NCBI GenBank assembly: GCA_038040395.1
Contig: JBBPIJ010000011.1
Location: 21,275-85,274, forward strand
Length of the DNA stretch: 64,000 nucleotides
Source of the DNA: VAXT01 sp038040395
GTDB taxonomy: Bacteria; Actinomycetota; Thermoleophilia; Gaiellales; Gaiellaceae
Direction of reading: 5' to 3'
Under the pieces are notes generated by a model that saw only the letters and a program-made list of their open reading frames with translations, was not told where the DNA came from and searched no databases. Positions 27,081 through 35,186 of this stretch are shown here, piece after piece. Both the position numbers and the translations under genes were made by a program. How positions within the stretch are numbered: position 1 is the first letter of the stretch; each line of letters opens with the position of its first letter.

Positions 27081-27909
27081 TGAGCACCTCCTTCGCCAGA
27101 TCCCGGTACGCCTCCGCGGCATTGCCGGTCGGGTCGTACTTGAGCACCGAGGTGCCCTTTACCGGTGCTTCCGCGTAGCGGATCGTCTTCCTGATGCGCG
27201 TCTTGAAGACGAGGTCACCGAAATTCTCTTCGAGGATTTCCACCGCCTCGCGCGCGTGCAGCGTACGACGGTCGAACATCGTCGGCAGGATGCCCATGAT
27301 CGAAACGTTGGGATTCAGGTTCTCGCGGATCATCGCCAGCGTGTTCTCGAGCTGGACGAGCCCGCGGAGCGAGAGGTACTCGCACTGGACGGGCACGATC
27401 ACGTGGTCGGCCGCGACGAGAGCATTGATCGTCAGCAGGCCGAGCGACGGCGGCGTGTCGATGAGGATGTAGTCGTAGAGGGTCTTGGCCGGCGCGAGCG
27501 CCTTTTCGAGAGCTCGCTCACGGCCGATCATGCTCGAGAGAGCGAGCTCGGCTCCCGCGAGATCGATCGACGACACGGCCAGGTCGATCTCCGTGTGCTC
27601 GATCACGTTCTCGATCGGCAGACGGTGGACGAGCACGTCGAACATCGAGCGCTCGATCGAGTCGGGGTTCAGCCCCTGGCTCATCGTCAGGTTGCCCTGC
27701 GGGTCCATGTCCACGCAGAGGACCCGGTTCTCCTTCTCGGCGAGGGCTGCCGCCAGGTTCAGCGTCGAGGTCGTCTTCGCGACGCCACCCTTCTGGTTTG
27801 CGAAGGCGATGACCTCCGCGTTTCGGGGCGTGTCGTCAGTCCGGGGCGTCTCTCCCTCGGCTTCCTGTTCACGCGCGTGCGGTCGCGAGAGAAGGCGTGT
27901 AAGCCCCAT
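27052..27909 (-). CDS. ParA/Soj-type chromosome partitioning ATPase
   Basis: 285 residues. Deviant Walker A KGGVAKTT near residue 40, the switch region VDMDPQGNLT, and DTPPSLGLLTINAL are the ParA/MinD hallmarks. A 30-residue polar N-terminus precedes the ATPase. ParA proteins bind DNA non-specifically as ATP dimers and move ParB-bound cargo, yet no parB is in view. The overlap with ftsZ suggests a Soj/MinD-like job in placing the division ring (inference). The ATG at 27909 follows GGGGAG with five bases spacing. Confidence 0.92.
   Translation of the reverse strand: MGLTRLLSRPHAREQEAEGETPRTDDTPRNAEVIAFANQKGGVAKTTSTLNLAAALAEKENRVLCVDMDPQGNLTMSQGLNPDSIERSMFDVLVHRLPIENVIEHTEIDLAVSSIDLAGAELALSSMIGRERALEKALAPAKTLYDYILIDTPPSLGLLTINALVAADHVIVPVQCEYLSLRGLVQLENTLAMIRENLNPNVSIMGILPTMFDRRTLHAREAVEILEENFGDLVFKTRIRKTIRYAEAPVKGTSVLKYDPTGNAAEAYRDLAKEVLNGSQARKHA
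27086..27093 (-). promoter_or_regulatory. Strong ribosome binding site for ftsZ inside parA
   Basis: AAGGAGGT five bases before the ATG at 27080. It is one of the few near-perfect Shine-Dalgarno sites in the window and lies in the parA reading frame. Confidence 0.8.
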
Positions 27910-27936
27910 TACGACTCCCCACTTCGACCGGTGATG

Positions 27937-27950
27937 GTGCAGTCCTGCAC
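27937..27950. promoter_or_regulatory. Palindrome upstream of parA
   Basis: GTGCAG and CTGCAC around a two-base centre, a perfect 14-bp dyad whose near edge is 27 bp before the parA start. It could be an operator; no regulator is known to match it. Confidence 0.3.
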
Positions 27951-28017
27951 GTCTCCATTGTGCAGGAAAATCCCACAGTCGAACAGGATTCGCCCTACTT
28001 TCCGGGCGTTTTCGCGG

Positions 28018-28326
28018 TCAGGGCATCGCGAGGGCGTTTTCCGAGCACGATTCGCCGGCTGCAAGCGCCGCCCTCGAACGCTCGATTGCCCGGGCCGCGC
28101 TCGCGGGAGTGGCCGGGTCCTCCCGGGCCCACTGCTCTGCTTCCGAGAGAAGCGAACGCACCTCTTCGAGCAGCACTCCCGCCGGCGCATCCTCACGCCG
28201 GAGGCCGTCAATCCGCTCGAGCCGGTCCAGAAGTGCGAGCTCCTTTTCCACCGCTTCCACGCTAGCGGCGAGACCTTGCCGCAAATGTGCCAGGTCCGAA
28301 TCAGCTCGCAACCGCGTGCGCGACAC
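28018..28326 (-). CDS. Small helical hypothetical protein
   Basis: About 102 residues from GTG at 28326, or 97 from TTG at 28311. It is Leu/Glu/Arg/Ala rich with heptad-like spacing (VEAVEKELALLDRLERID), which suggests a coiled coil. The frame overlaps the 3' end of the upstream HEPN-like gene by 11-26 bp, so the pair is probably co-translated. No family recognised. A much longer frame upstream in the same phase is antisense-type noise over the neighbouring gene. Confidence 0.5.
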   Translation of the reverse strand: MSRTRLRADSDLAHLRQGLAASVEAVEKELALLDRLERIDGLRREDAPAGVLLEEVRSLLSEAEQWAREDPATPASAARAIERSRAALAAGESCSENALAMP

Positions 28327-29536
28327 GGCCCGAAGGCTTGGGGCGCACCCCGAGCAGCGACTCGTCCAGCTCCCCGACGAGCCGGGCCCGATCGCCGCGA
28401 CTGAGCGTCTCGACAAGAGCGCGCCGCACGAGATCACCCGCTTCGGCATCCGCAACGCCTTCTCCGAGACGCCGCAACGACCCCAGGCACGCTCCGCGCT
28501 CGCGTCCGCTCTCGCCGAGCAGCACGGCAGCGCGTAGCGCGGCTGCCCACGACCCGTCGCCTGCGCCGAGCAGCGCTTCGAGTGACGAGCGGAGCTGCTC
28601 GGCCCGAAACGGCGCGTCCTGGAAGAGCGAGAGCTCCCAGCGGTCGAGCGCCTCGCCGAGCTCACGATCTTCCTCGGCCGCGGAGAGCCGCTCGAGCATC
28701 GTTCGCGCGACACCCCCGCGAAAGACGTCCAGCCGCGTCGCCTCGCCGGGAGGCTGGGTTGCCGCAATCGGAAGCATCGGCCGCACGCCGTAGGGTCGCC
28801 AGTCGAGCCGCTCGAAGAGGACAGGCCCCGCCGCGATGGCACCCGAGGTGGCCAGTCGAAGCGCGGTCACCGCATCCGCGATCTCGCCTGGCGCATCCGG
28901 CGGCTCTGAGCCCGCGGCCGAGAGCGGGCGCTCGAGCTCGAGCACGCACATCCGGTCGGTCTCCCGGCCGAAGCTGTCCGGGACGAGCTTGGCCGCGTCG
29001 GGCCAGTGCGCGCCGAGCTCGCCTTCGGCGGCATGTCGTACGCGCAGGCCCTCGCCCAGCTCGACGATGCCCCCCGCTTCGAGACCGACGAGCGGAGCCA
29101 CCGCCGCATAGGCGCGCTCTTCGCCGAACAGCGACTGCTCGAGCCCCCGATAGGCGCGGTCAAATGCGTCGTCGTCCCAATCGAAGCCGCCGCACGCCTC
29201 GGCGACGTCGCCGAGGAGCGGCAGGAGGACCGTCCGGAAGAGCGCATGTTCGGCCCGCGCTCCCGCATGAGCCCGGGCGTAGATCGCAGCCGCGGGCTCG
29301 CGTCCCAGCGCCTCCAGGGCGATCGTCGTGTCGCCGAGCCCGAGCAGGCGGCCCCCGCGAGCGTCGACGAACGAGCGGACGAGCGGGCGGTATTCGTAGA
29401 GCGTCGGCCGGTCTCGCGAGCCGTGTTCCTCGAACACGAACTGGATGTCGGCTCCGTCCTTGATCTCGCGGCCGAAGAACGCGAACGATCCCAGGCAGAA
29501 GCCGCGCAGGGCGGAGTGGAGCTGCGGAGCGCGCAC
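28301..29536 (-). CDS. Hypothetical protein with an ApeA-HEPN-like C-terminal region
   Basis: 411 residues from a GTG at 29536, nine bases after the nei stop; a longer frame starts at 29587 inside nei. The N-terminal two thirds are unassigned (LRGFCLGSFAFFGREIKDGA, YEYRPLVRSFVDARGG). The last 120 residues follow the helical pattern of ApeA-like HEPN domains, with paired helices EALDRWELSL and QLRSSLEALL, then AALRAAVLLGESGRERG, but I do not see the RxxxxH nuclease motif. The HEPN similarity is by eye only. Confidence 0.65.
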   Translation of the reverse strand: MRAPQLHSALRGFCLGSFAFFGREIKDGADIQFVFEEHGSRDRPTLYEYRPLVRSFVDARGGRLLGLGDTTIALEALGREPAAAIYARAHAGARAEHALFRTVLLPLLGDVAEACGGFDWDDDAFDRAYRGLEQSLFGEERAYAAVAPLVGLEAGGIVELGEGLRVRHAAEGELGAHWPDAAKLVPDSFGRETDRMCVLELERPLSAAGSEPPDAPGEIADAVTALRLATSGAIAAGPVLFERLDWRPYGVRPMLPIAATQPPGEATRLDVFRGGVARTMLERLSAAEEDRELGEALDRWELSLFQDAPFRAEQLRSSLEALLGAGDGSWAAALRAAVLLGESGRERGACLGSLRRLGEGVADAEAGDLVRRALVETLSRGDRARLVGELDESLLGVRPKPSGRVAHAVAS

Positions 29537-29544
29537 GCCCCTGC

Positions 29545-30300
29545 TTACAAGGCGCCCGCCGGCTCTCCTGCCTGGCATGCGGGGCACCAGTACGCGATGC
29601 GATTCGCTTCGCCCTGGCCGCGCGACTCGATCGGCGTGCCACAGCGTGGGCAGGGACGCCCCGCCTTTCTGTAGACGGCTCGCACCTTGAGGCCTGAGTC
29701 GAGCGACCCGCGCATTAGCCTGGCCGCCTCACCGAGCGTCGTACGGAGCTCCTCGTCCTGTAGATCGCTCAGGAAGCGCCACGGGGAAATGAGGGCGCGC
29801 CAGAGGGCCTCCGCTCGCCAGAGGTTGCCTATGCCCGCGACGAGGCGCTGGTCGAGGAGAGCGTCGCCGATTGCTGTCCGCTGGTCGGTTGCACGCAGCT
29901 TGGCGAGCATCCCGTCGAGGTCGGGCGGGTCAGCGAGGATGTCCGGGCCGAGACTGCGGACGTGCCGCTCGTCGAGCTCGAGCACCGGCCCGTTCCATAG
30001 CACCGCCTCGTTCTTCGCGCCGCGGAGCACGAGCCAGGGCGTGCCCTGGCGCGCCCCGTTTCTCTCCAGGAGCTGCCAGCGACCGCGCATGCGGAGATGG
30101 CTGCGGAGGACGAGCCCGCCCTCGAAACGCAGCAGCAGGTTCTTTCCAACGGCCTCGACCCGAACGAGCCGCTTGCCGTCGAGACGTTCGGCGACCCCGG
30201 TCACCCGCGCGCGCGGATGCGGCGTCTCCACCTCGACCCGCTCGCCGACCAACGGTTGCAGGCTGCGAGCAGCGCGATGAAGTGCGTCGCCTTCGGGCAT
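29545..30300 (-). CDS. nei: Fpg/Nei-family DNA glycosylase (endonuclease VIII type)
   Basis: 251 residues. It starts MPEGDALHRAA: P2 is the nucleophile, E3 the proton donor, and PEGD rather than PEGP marks the Nei branch found in actinobacteria. AGIGNLWRAEALW is the helix-two-turn-helix, and the C-terminal zinc finger has CPRCG and CPAC pairs. It removes oxidised bases and nicks abasic DNA. The ATG at 30300 has TACGCT (30312-30307) six bases upstream, overlapping the start codon of the divergent gene. Confidence 0.92.
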   Translation of the reverse strand: MPEGDALHRAARSLQPLVGERVEVETPHPRARVTGVAERLDGKRLVRVEAVGKNLLLRFEGGLVLRSHLRMRGRWQLLERNGARQGTPWLVLRGAKNEAVLWNGPVLELDERHVRSLGPDILADPPDLDGMLAKLRATDQRTAIGDALLDQRLVAGIGNLWRAEALWRALISPWRFLSDLQDEELRTTLGEAARLMRGSLDSGLKVRAVYRKAGRPCPRCGTPIESRGQGEANRIAYWCPACQAGEPAGAL

Positions 30301-30312
30301 GCTTCAAGCGTA
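30298..30312. promoter_or_regulatory. Minimal divergent promoter with start codons 11 bp apart
   Basis: The minus-strand -10 box TACGCT (30312-30307) covers the first base of the plus-strand ATG. A weaker plus-strand box, CATGCT (30298-30303), covers the minus-strand ATG. Each gene's promoter therefore contains the other's start codon. Confidence 0.45.
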
Positions 30313-30734
30313 TGCGCGTTCGCTGGAAAAGGGCACGGGCCGGCGCGATCGCGGCGGTCGCCTGGGGCCTGCTCGAGCCGATCGACCAGCGCTTGCTCCG
30401 GTGGGACTACTCGGACATCGCCGTGCTCGGCAAGGCGTTCACACGCGGCCCCGCCTGGCGGCCTCTGGGCTTTGCGCTCCACGTTGTGAACGGCGCTATC
30501 TTCGGGCTCGCGTACCACGAGATCGCGCGGCGCGTGCCTCGAGATCCGCGTCGGCTCGCCCTCGAGCTTGCTCTCCTCGAGCATCTCGCGCTCTTCCCGA
30601 CCGGGTACTTCGTGGATCGCTACCACCCGGCCCGCGGCGAGCCGGGAGTGGCGCGGATCTTCAGCCCTCGCGCGTTCGTTCAGGCGACCACGAGGCACAC
30701 CATCTTCGGCGCCGTGCTGGGCCGACTCGTCTAG
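30312..30734 (+). CDS. Small hypothetical membrane-associated protein
   Basis: 140 residues, basic N-terminus (MRVRWKRARAGAIAAVAWGL) then two or three short hydrophobic segments (FALHVVNGAIFGLAYHEI, LALELALLEHLALF). No family recognised. Composition and His/Arg content suggest a small inner-membrane protein. The TAG stop at 30732-30734 begins the long palindrome that fills the gap to the convergent lhr gene. Confidence 0.65.
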   Translation: MRVRWKRARAGAIAAVAWGLLEPIDQRLLRWDYSDIAVLGKAFTRGPAWRPLGFALHVVNGAIFGLAYHEIARRVPRDPRRLALELALLEHLALFPTGYFVDRYHPARGEPGVARIFSPRAFVQATTRHTIFGAVLGRLV

Positions 30735-30902
30735 GAGGGTTTGGCGGAATGTTGCTCGTCGCCGGGGCGCGTTGCTCGTTCCGAGGGCGCGGACGCAGGG
30801 AGCATCCAGGCTCGTAGCCTGGATGCGACTGAGGACCCGGCCTCGGGGCGAGCAGCGCGGCCCGGCGGCTCAGCCATATTTCGTCAAACCCTCCTACTAC
30901 TA
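30732..30902. repeat. 171-bp imperfect palindrome spanning two convergent stop codons
   Basis: The left end TAGGAGGGTTTGGCGGAAT and the inverted right end (from 30902) TAGTAGGAGGGTTTGACGAA match over most of their first 60 bases. The centre is a perfect hairpin, GCATCCAGGCT (30802-30812) with its complement at 30816-30826 around CGT. The outer bases include the TAG stops of both flanking genes. It has the shape of a miniature inverted-repeat element or a large bidirectional terminator. Confidence 0.75.
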
Positions 30903-33900
30903 AGGCCGAAGCACGGCTCGTCGAGGCCCGGCGACGAATCCGGCCTCGAGGAGCAGGGGCATCAGGTCGGTCTCCCCCACCGGCTCGCTGTCGAAGCGCT
31001 CGACTGCAAGACGCTTCCCGCCGCGCGTCTTCACTCGCTCGACGAGCGCCCCCAGAGCGGGCCGCAGCCAGGCCTCGTCGGGCTCACGGAGCGAGACGAT
31101 CGAGCGGCCGCCACGCTCCACGAAGAGCGCCGGCTCACCGCCGAGGAGGACAACCAGAGCGCCTGCGACCCGTGCCGCGCGGCCGCCGGCCCGCTTCGGC
31201 CAGGGCAGCTCGGCGCCATACGGCTGGGCCGGGTCGGCGGCGGCAATCACCAGAGGCTCCTGCTCCTCACCTTCTCTAGGCCTTAGCTCTCGAAGACGCT
31301 CGACCGCGCCGCCGAGCGCGAACTGGGCACCGCCGAGCCCCTCGACGAAGTAACCGCGCCGGCAGAGCCCGAGCGTCTCGAGCGCCTTCAACTCGCCGTA
31401 GACGGCGCTGTAACCACCGGGAATCCCTTCCGCACGCACGCCGTCCCGGGTGACGATCCCCTGGCGCTCGAGCAGGAGCTCGGCGAGTGCCCGACGGTCC
31501 GGCATCCCGAGGAAGAGACGGTCGGTGGGCGACCAGCGGCCCTGGGTCGCGGTGATGCCCGTCGAGCGCCGCCGCGAGAACCGTCTCGGGCGGCGTTCGG
31601 GCCGCGTGACGCCGTAGCGCCGGCCCGCGCGCAGCGGCGTCCAGGCGTCGTTCGTCACCTCGCCGGCCCAGACGAGGTCCCAGAGGGCCGGCAGCGCCTG
31701 CTCGGCCTCGAGCTCAGCCGCCGCGAGCAGGTCGAACCAGAACTGGGCTCCGCGCCCGAGCACTTCGCGAATCCGGTCGTGCACGTCTCCTTCCGGCGGC
31801 TCGGCCCCGGCGGGACGCCCCAGCGCGGGAGCGTCCTCGCGGAAGTAGACGGCGACCCGATCGAGGCCGGCGCCGACCCAGACGAGCTCGCCGCTCGCGC
31901 AGAGCTGGTCGAGCCAACCGGCTTGGTAGTTCGGAACCCGGCGCGGCAGCACCTCGGACTCCCAGAGTGAGGCCGGGAGCGGGAGCCCCTGGAGCGGGAC
32001 AAGCGCCTCGCGAAGCGTCGCCCGTCGGTCGATCCCGTGCCAGCTCGGGAGGAAGCGGCCGAGGGTCGCCTGCTCGGCGGGCTCGACCTCCTTGCGCAGC
32101 GCCGCGAGCGAGGCACGACGTAGGCGACGCAGGACGTCCGCATCGCACCACTCGCGCTGCGTCCCACCGGGGCGAAGCTCGCCGCGGACGATTCGCTCCT
32201 CCTTCTCGAGCGCCCGCAGCACGGGCTCGACGTCGATCCCGAAGTGGTCGTTCGCTTCGGCAGTCGTGAACGGCCCGCGCCCCTTCGCGAAGCGAGCGAC
32301 GAGGCTCTGGAGCGAGTCCGCCCCGCCCTCGAGGAACGCTTCGGGCAGCCCTCCCGGAGGCATGGCGCCGAGCGCGTCCCGGTAACGGCCGGCGTCCTCT
32401 GCGGCAACGAGGCGCTCCTCGCCCGCGACGCGCAGGATGATTGCACGGCGCTCGTCGAGCAGCGGTTGCGCAAAGGCGGCGTCGAACTGACCGGGCCGCT
32501 GGTCTCCACGAAGCCGGAGGACGTCGTGCAGCTCGTCCGGGTTGCGCGGATCGCCACGCAGCTGCGCCTCGACCTCCTCGAGGGCGCCGGGGTCGATCAG
32601 GTCCCGCAGCTCCTCCTGGCCGAGCAGCTCCTTGAGCAAGTCGCGGTCGAGGGACAGCGCCTGGGCACGCCGCTCCGCAGGCGGCGTGTCGTCCTCGTAC
32701 ATGTAGTTCGCGACGTAGTCGAAGAGCAGCGAGGTGGAATAGGGCGAGGCTGTGGCCGTCTCGACGTCGACGAGGTCGAGCTGCCGCGTCTTCAGTCCCG
32801 ACAGCAAACGCTTCAGGGCCGGGAGGTCGAACACGTCCTGGAGGCACTCGCGATAGGTCTCGAGGATTACCGGGAACGAGCCGTACTTGCGCGCGACCTG
32901 AAGGAGGCCCTGTGCCTTGAGCCGCTGCTGCCAGAGGGGCGTCCGCTCTCCCGGCCGGCGGCGTGGGATGAGCAGCGCGCGGCCGGCGTTCTCGCGGAAG
33001 CGCGAGCCGAAGAGAGCGCTTCCGCCGAGCTCGCCCATCACGAGCTCTTCGATCTCGTCCGGGTCGATGATCAGCTCCTCAGTGGGCGGAGTCGCGTCCG
33101 CGTCGGGAAGGTGGAGCGCGATGCCGTCGTCGGACCACAGCGACTGCACCTCGAGGCCGAGCGCGTCGCGGAGCCGGGCTCCGATCGCCATCGACCAGGG
33201 CGCATGCACACGGGCCCCGAACGGCGTCAGGATGCAGACGCGCCAGTCCCCGATCTCGTCGCGGAAGCGCTCGACGACGACGGTCCGGTCCGACGGGACG
33301 GCGCCGGTCGCAGCCTGCTGGTCGGTCAAGAAGGCCATGAGGTTCTGCGCCGCCTGCTCGTCCAGGGAGTGCTCTTCCGTCAGCCGCTTGATCGCCTTTG
33401 CCTCCGGCAACGCGGCGAGCTCGCGGGAGGCCTTGCCGATCGCCTCGCCGAGCTCGTACGGCCTGCCGGGCCCCTCGCCCTTCCAGAACGGGATCGCGCC
33501 CGGAACGCCTGGCGCAGGCGAGACGAGCACGCGGTCGCGCGTAATCTCCTCGATCCGCCAGGTGGAGGCGCCGAGCATGAACGTCTGGCCGGCGCGAGCC
33601 TCGTAGACCATCTCCTCGTCCAGCTCGCCGACGCGGCCGCCGCCGTTCACGAGGTGGACGCCGTAGAGACCGCGGTCGGGGATCGTCCCCGCGTTCGTGA
33701 CCGCGAGCTGGCGCGCACCGCCGCGGCCGCGGATCACGCCGGCCGTGCGATCCCAGACGATCCTGGGTCGCAGCTCGGCGAACTCGTCCGACGGGTAGCG
33801 GCCGGCGAGCATGTCGAGGACGTTCTCGAGCTGGACGCGCGAGAGGTCGGCGAAGTTGTACGCGCCGCGGACCAGGTCGTGGAGCTCGTCGACCGAGATC

Positions 33901-35141
33901 TCCTCGTCGGCGCAGATCGCCACGATCTGCTGCGCGAGCACGTCGAGTGGGTTCCGCGGAATGACTGTCTCCTCGATCGCGCCGGCCTGCATCCGCTCGG
34001 CGACGACCGCGGACTCGAGCAGGTCGGCTCGGAACTTCGGGAAGATTCGCCCGCGCGAGACGGCGCCGAGCTCGTGCCCCGCCCGGCCGACCCGTTGGAG
34101 ACCGCGCGCGACCGACTTCGGCGACTCGACCTGGATGACGAGGTCGACGGCGCCCATGTCGATGCCGAGCTCGAGCGACGAGGTGGCCACGAGGCACGGG
34201 ATCTCGCCGAGCTTCAGCAGCTCCTCGACCTCGAGCCGCTGCTCGCGCGCCAGCGACCCGTGGTGGGCGCGAGCGATCTCCTTGCGCGGCGCATCCGCCT
34301 CGGCTCCCTCGCTCGCCAGCTCGTTCAGGCGCAGCGCGAGCCGCTCGGCGAGGCGGCGGTTGTTCACGAAGACGATCGTCGAGCGGTGCTCCTCGACGAG
34401 CTTGAGGACCTCGGGGTAGATCGACGGCCAGATGGAAGTCGACTCGCCCGGTTCGCGCATGTCCTCGAGGGGAACGACGACTTTCAGGTCGAGCTCCTTC
34501 GCGCGGCCCGCGTCGACGAGCTCGATCGGCTTTCCGCCCGCGACGAACCGGCCGATCTCCTCCATCGGGCGCTGGGTCGCAGACAACCCGATGCGCTGAA
34601 CGGGCTTCTCGGTGAGGCGGTCGAGCCGCTCGACGGAGAGCGCGAGGTGCGCGCCCCGCTTCGTCCCGGCCACGGCGTGCACCTCGTCGAGGATCAACGT
34701 CTCGACGCTCTTCAGCATCTCGCGCCCGCGAGACGTGAGCAGCAGGTAAAGCGACTCGGGAGTCGTGATCAGGATGTCCGGGTGCTCCCGGAGCATCGCC
34801 GCGCGGTCCCGCTGCGGCGTGTCTCCGGTGCGAACCGCCACGCGGAGCTTCGAGTCGAGCCCTGCTAGCGGCCCGCGCAGGTTGCGCTCGATGTCGTAGT
34901 TCAGCGCCTTCAGCGGCGAGACGTAGAGGAGGCGGAGGCCCTTCCCCGGTGCGCGGGTCAGCCGGTCGATCCCGTAGAGGAAGGCGGCCAGCGTCTTCCC
35001 TGAGCCGGTGGGAGCCTGGATCAGCGTGTCCTTCCCGCTTGCAATCGCCGGCCAGCCGAGCTCCTGCGCTGGCGTCGGCCCCTCGAAGGCCCCCTCGAAC
35101 CAGCCGCGCGTCTCGGGCGAAAAGACGGACAGCGCCTCCAC
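30900..35141 (-). CDS. lhr: Lhr-type large ATP-dependent helicase
   Basis: 1413 residues. Superfamily 2 motifs are in order: APTGSGKTLAAFLYG (motif I), DEVHA (motif II), GLSATQRPMEEI (motif III), VATSSLELGIDMGAVDL (motif V) and GLQRVGRAGH (motif VI). The C-terminal 700 residues match the Lhr winged-helix and Lhr core region. Lhr proteins translocate 3'-5' on DNA and unwind RNA:DNA hybrids; in actinobacteria they are induced by DNA damage. GTG at 35141 with TAGGCT (35153-35148) six bases upstream. Confidence 0.95.
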   Translation of the reverse strand: MEALSVFSPETRGWFEGAFEGPTPAQELGWPAIASGKDTLIQAPTGSGKTLAAFLYGIDRLTRAPGKGLRLLYVSPLKALNYDIERNLRGPLAGLDSKLRVAVRTGDTPQRDRAAMLREHPDILITTPESLYLLLTSRGREMLKSVETLILDEVHAVAGTKRGAHLALSVERLDRLTEKPVQRIGLSATQRPMEEIGRFVAGGKPIELVDAGRAKELDLKVVVPLEDMREPGESTSIWPSIYPEVLKLVEEHRSTIVFVNNRRLAERLALRLNELASEGAEADAPRKEIARAHHGSLAREQRLEVEELLKLGEIPCLVATSSLELGIDMGAVDLVIQVESPKSVARGLQRVGRAGHELGAVSRGRIFPKFRADLLESAVVAERMQAGAIEETVIPRNPLDVLAQQIVAICADEEISVDELHDLVRGAYNFADLSRVQLENVLDMLAGRYPSDEFAELRPRIVWDRTAGVIRGRGGARQLAVTNAGTIPDRGLYGVHLVNGGGRVGELDEEMVYEARAGQTFMLGASTWRIEEITRDRVLVSPAPGVPGAIPFWKGEGPGRPYELGEAIGKASRELAALPEAKAIKRLTEEHSLDEQAAQNLMAFLTDQQAATGAVPSDRTVVVERFRDEIGDWRVCILTPFGARVHAPWSMAIGARLRDALGLEVQSLWSDDGIALHLPDADATPPTEELIIDPDEIEELVMGELGGSALFGSRFRENAGRALLIPRRRPGERTPLWQQRLKAQGLLQVARKYGSFPVILETYRECLQDVFDLPALKRLLSGLKTRQLDLVDVETATASPYSTSLLFDYVANYMYEDDTPPAERRAQALSLDRDLLKELLGQEELRDLIDPGALEEVEAQLRGDPRNPDELHDVLRLRGDQRPGQFDAAFAQPLLDERRAIILRVAGEERLVAAEDAGRYRDALGAMPPGGLPEAFLEGGADSLQSLVARFAKGRGPFTTAEANDHFGIDVEPVLRALEKEERIVRGELRPGGTQREWCDADVLRRLRRASLAALRKEVEPAEQATLGRFLPSWHGIDRRATLREALVPLQGLPLPASLWESEVLPRRVPNYQAGWLDQLCASGELVWVGAGLDRVAVYFREDAPALGRPAGAEPPEGDVHDRIREVLGRGAQFWFDLLAAAELEAEQALPALWDLVWAGEVTNDAWTPLRAGRRYGVTRPERRPRRFSRRRSTGITATQGRWSPTDRLFLGMPDRRALAELLLERQGIVTRDGVRAEGIPGGYSAVYGELKALETLGLCRRGYFVEGLGGAQFALGGAVERLRELRPREGEEQEPLVIAAADPAQPYGAELPWPKRAGGRAARVAGALVVLLGGEPALFVERGGRSIVSLREPDEAWLRPALGALVERVKTRGGKRLAVERFDSEPVGETDLMPLLLEAGFVAGPRRAVLRP

Positions 35142-35147
35142 GGCGTC

Positions 35148-35153
35148 AGCCTA
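35148..35153 (-). promoter_or_regulatory. Candidate -10 box of lhr
   Basis: TAGGCT six bases before the GTG at 35141; no LexA-type box is visible nearby. Confidence 0.5.
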
Positions 35154-35186
35154 CCGGCCGGCGCGCCATCGAACAAGTGTTCGGCT

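Noticed and set aside
28018..28842. Long 274-codon minus-strand frame
   Set aside because: Only the last 97-102 codons look like protein; the rest is out of phase with the HEPN-like gene on the same strand.
32244..34868. 874-codon open frame on the plus strand opposite lhr
   Set aside because: Composition is Arg/Asp/Leu noise typical of antisense frames in GC-rich DNA, while the minus strand encodes all helicase motifs.
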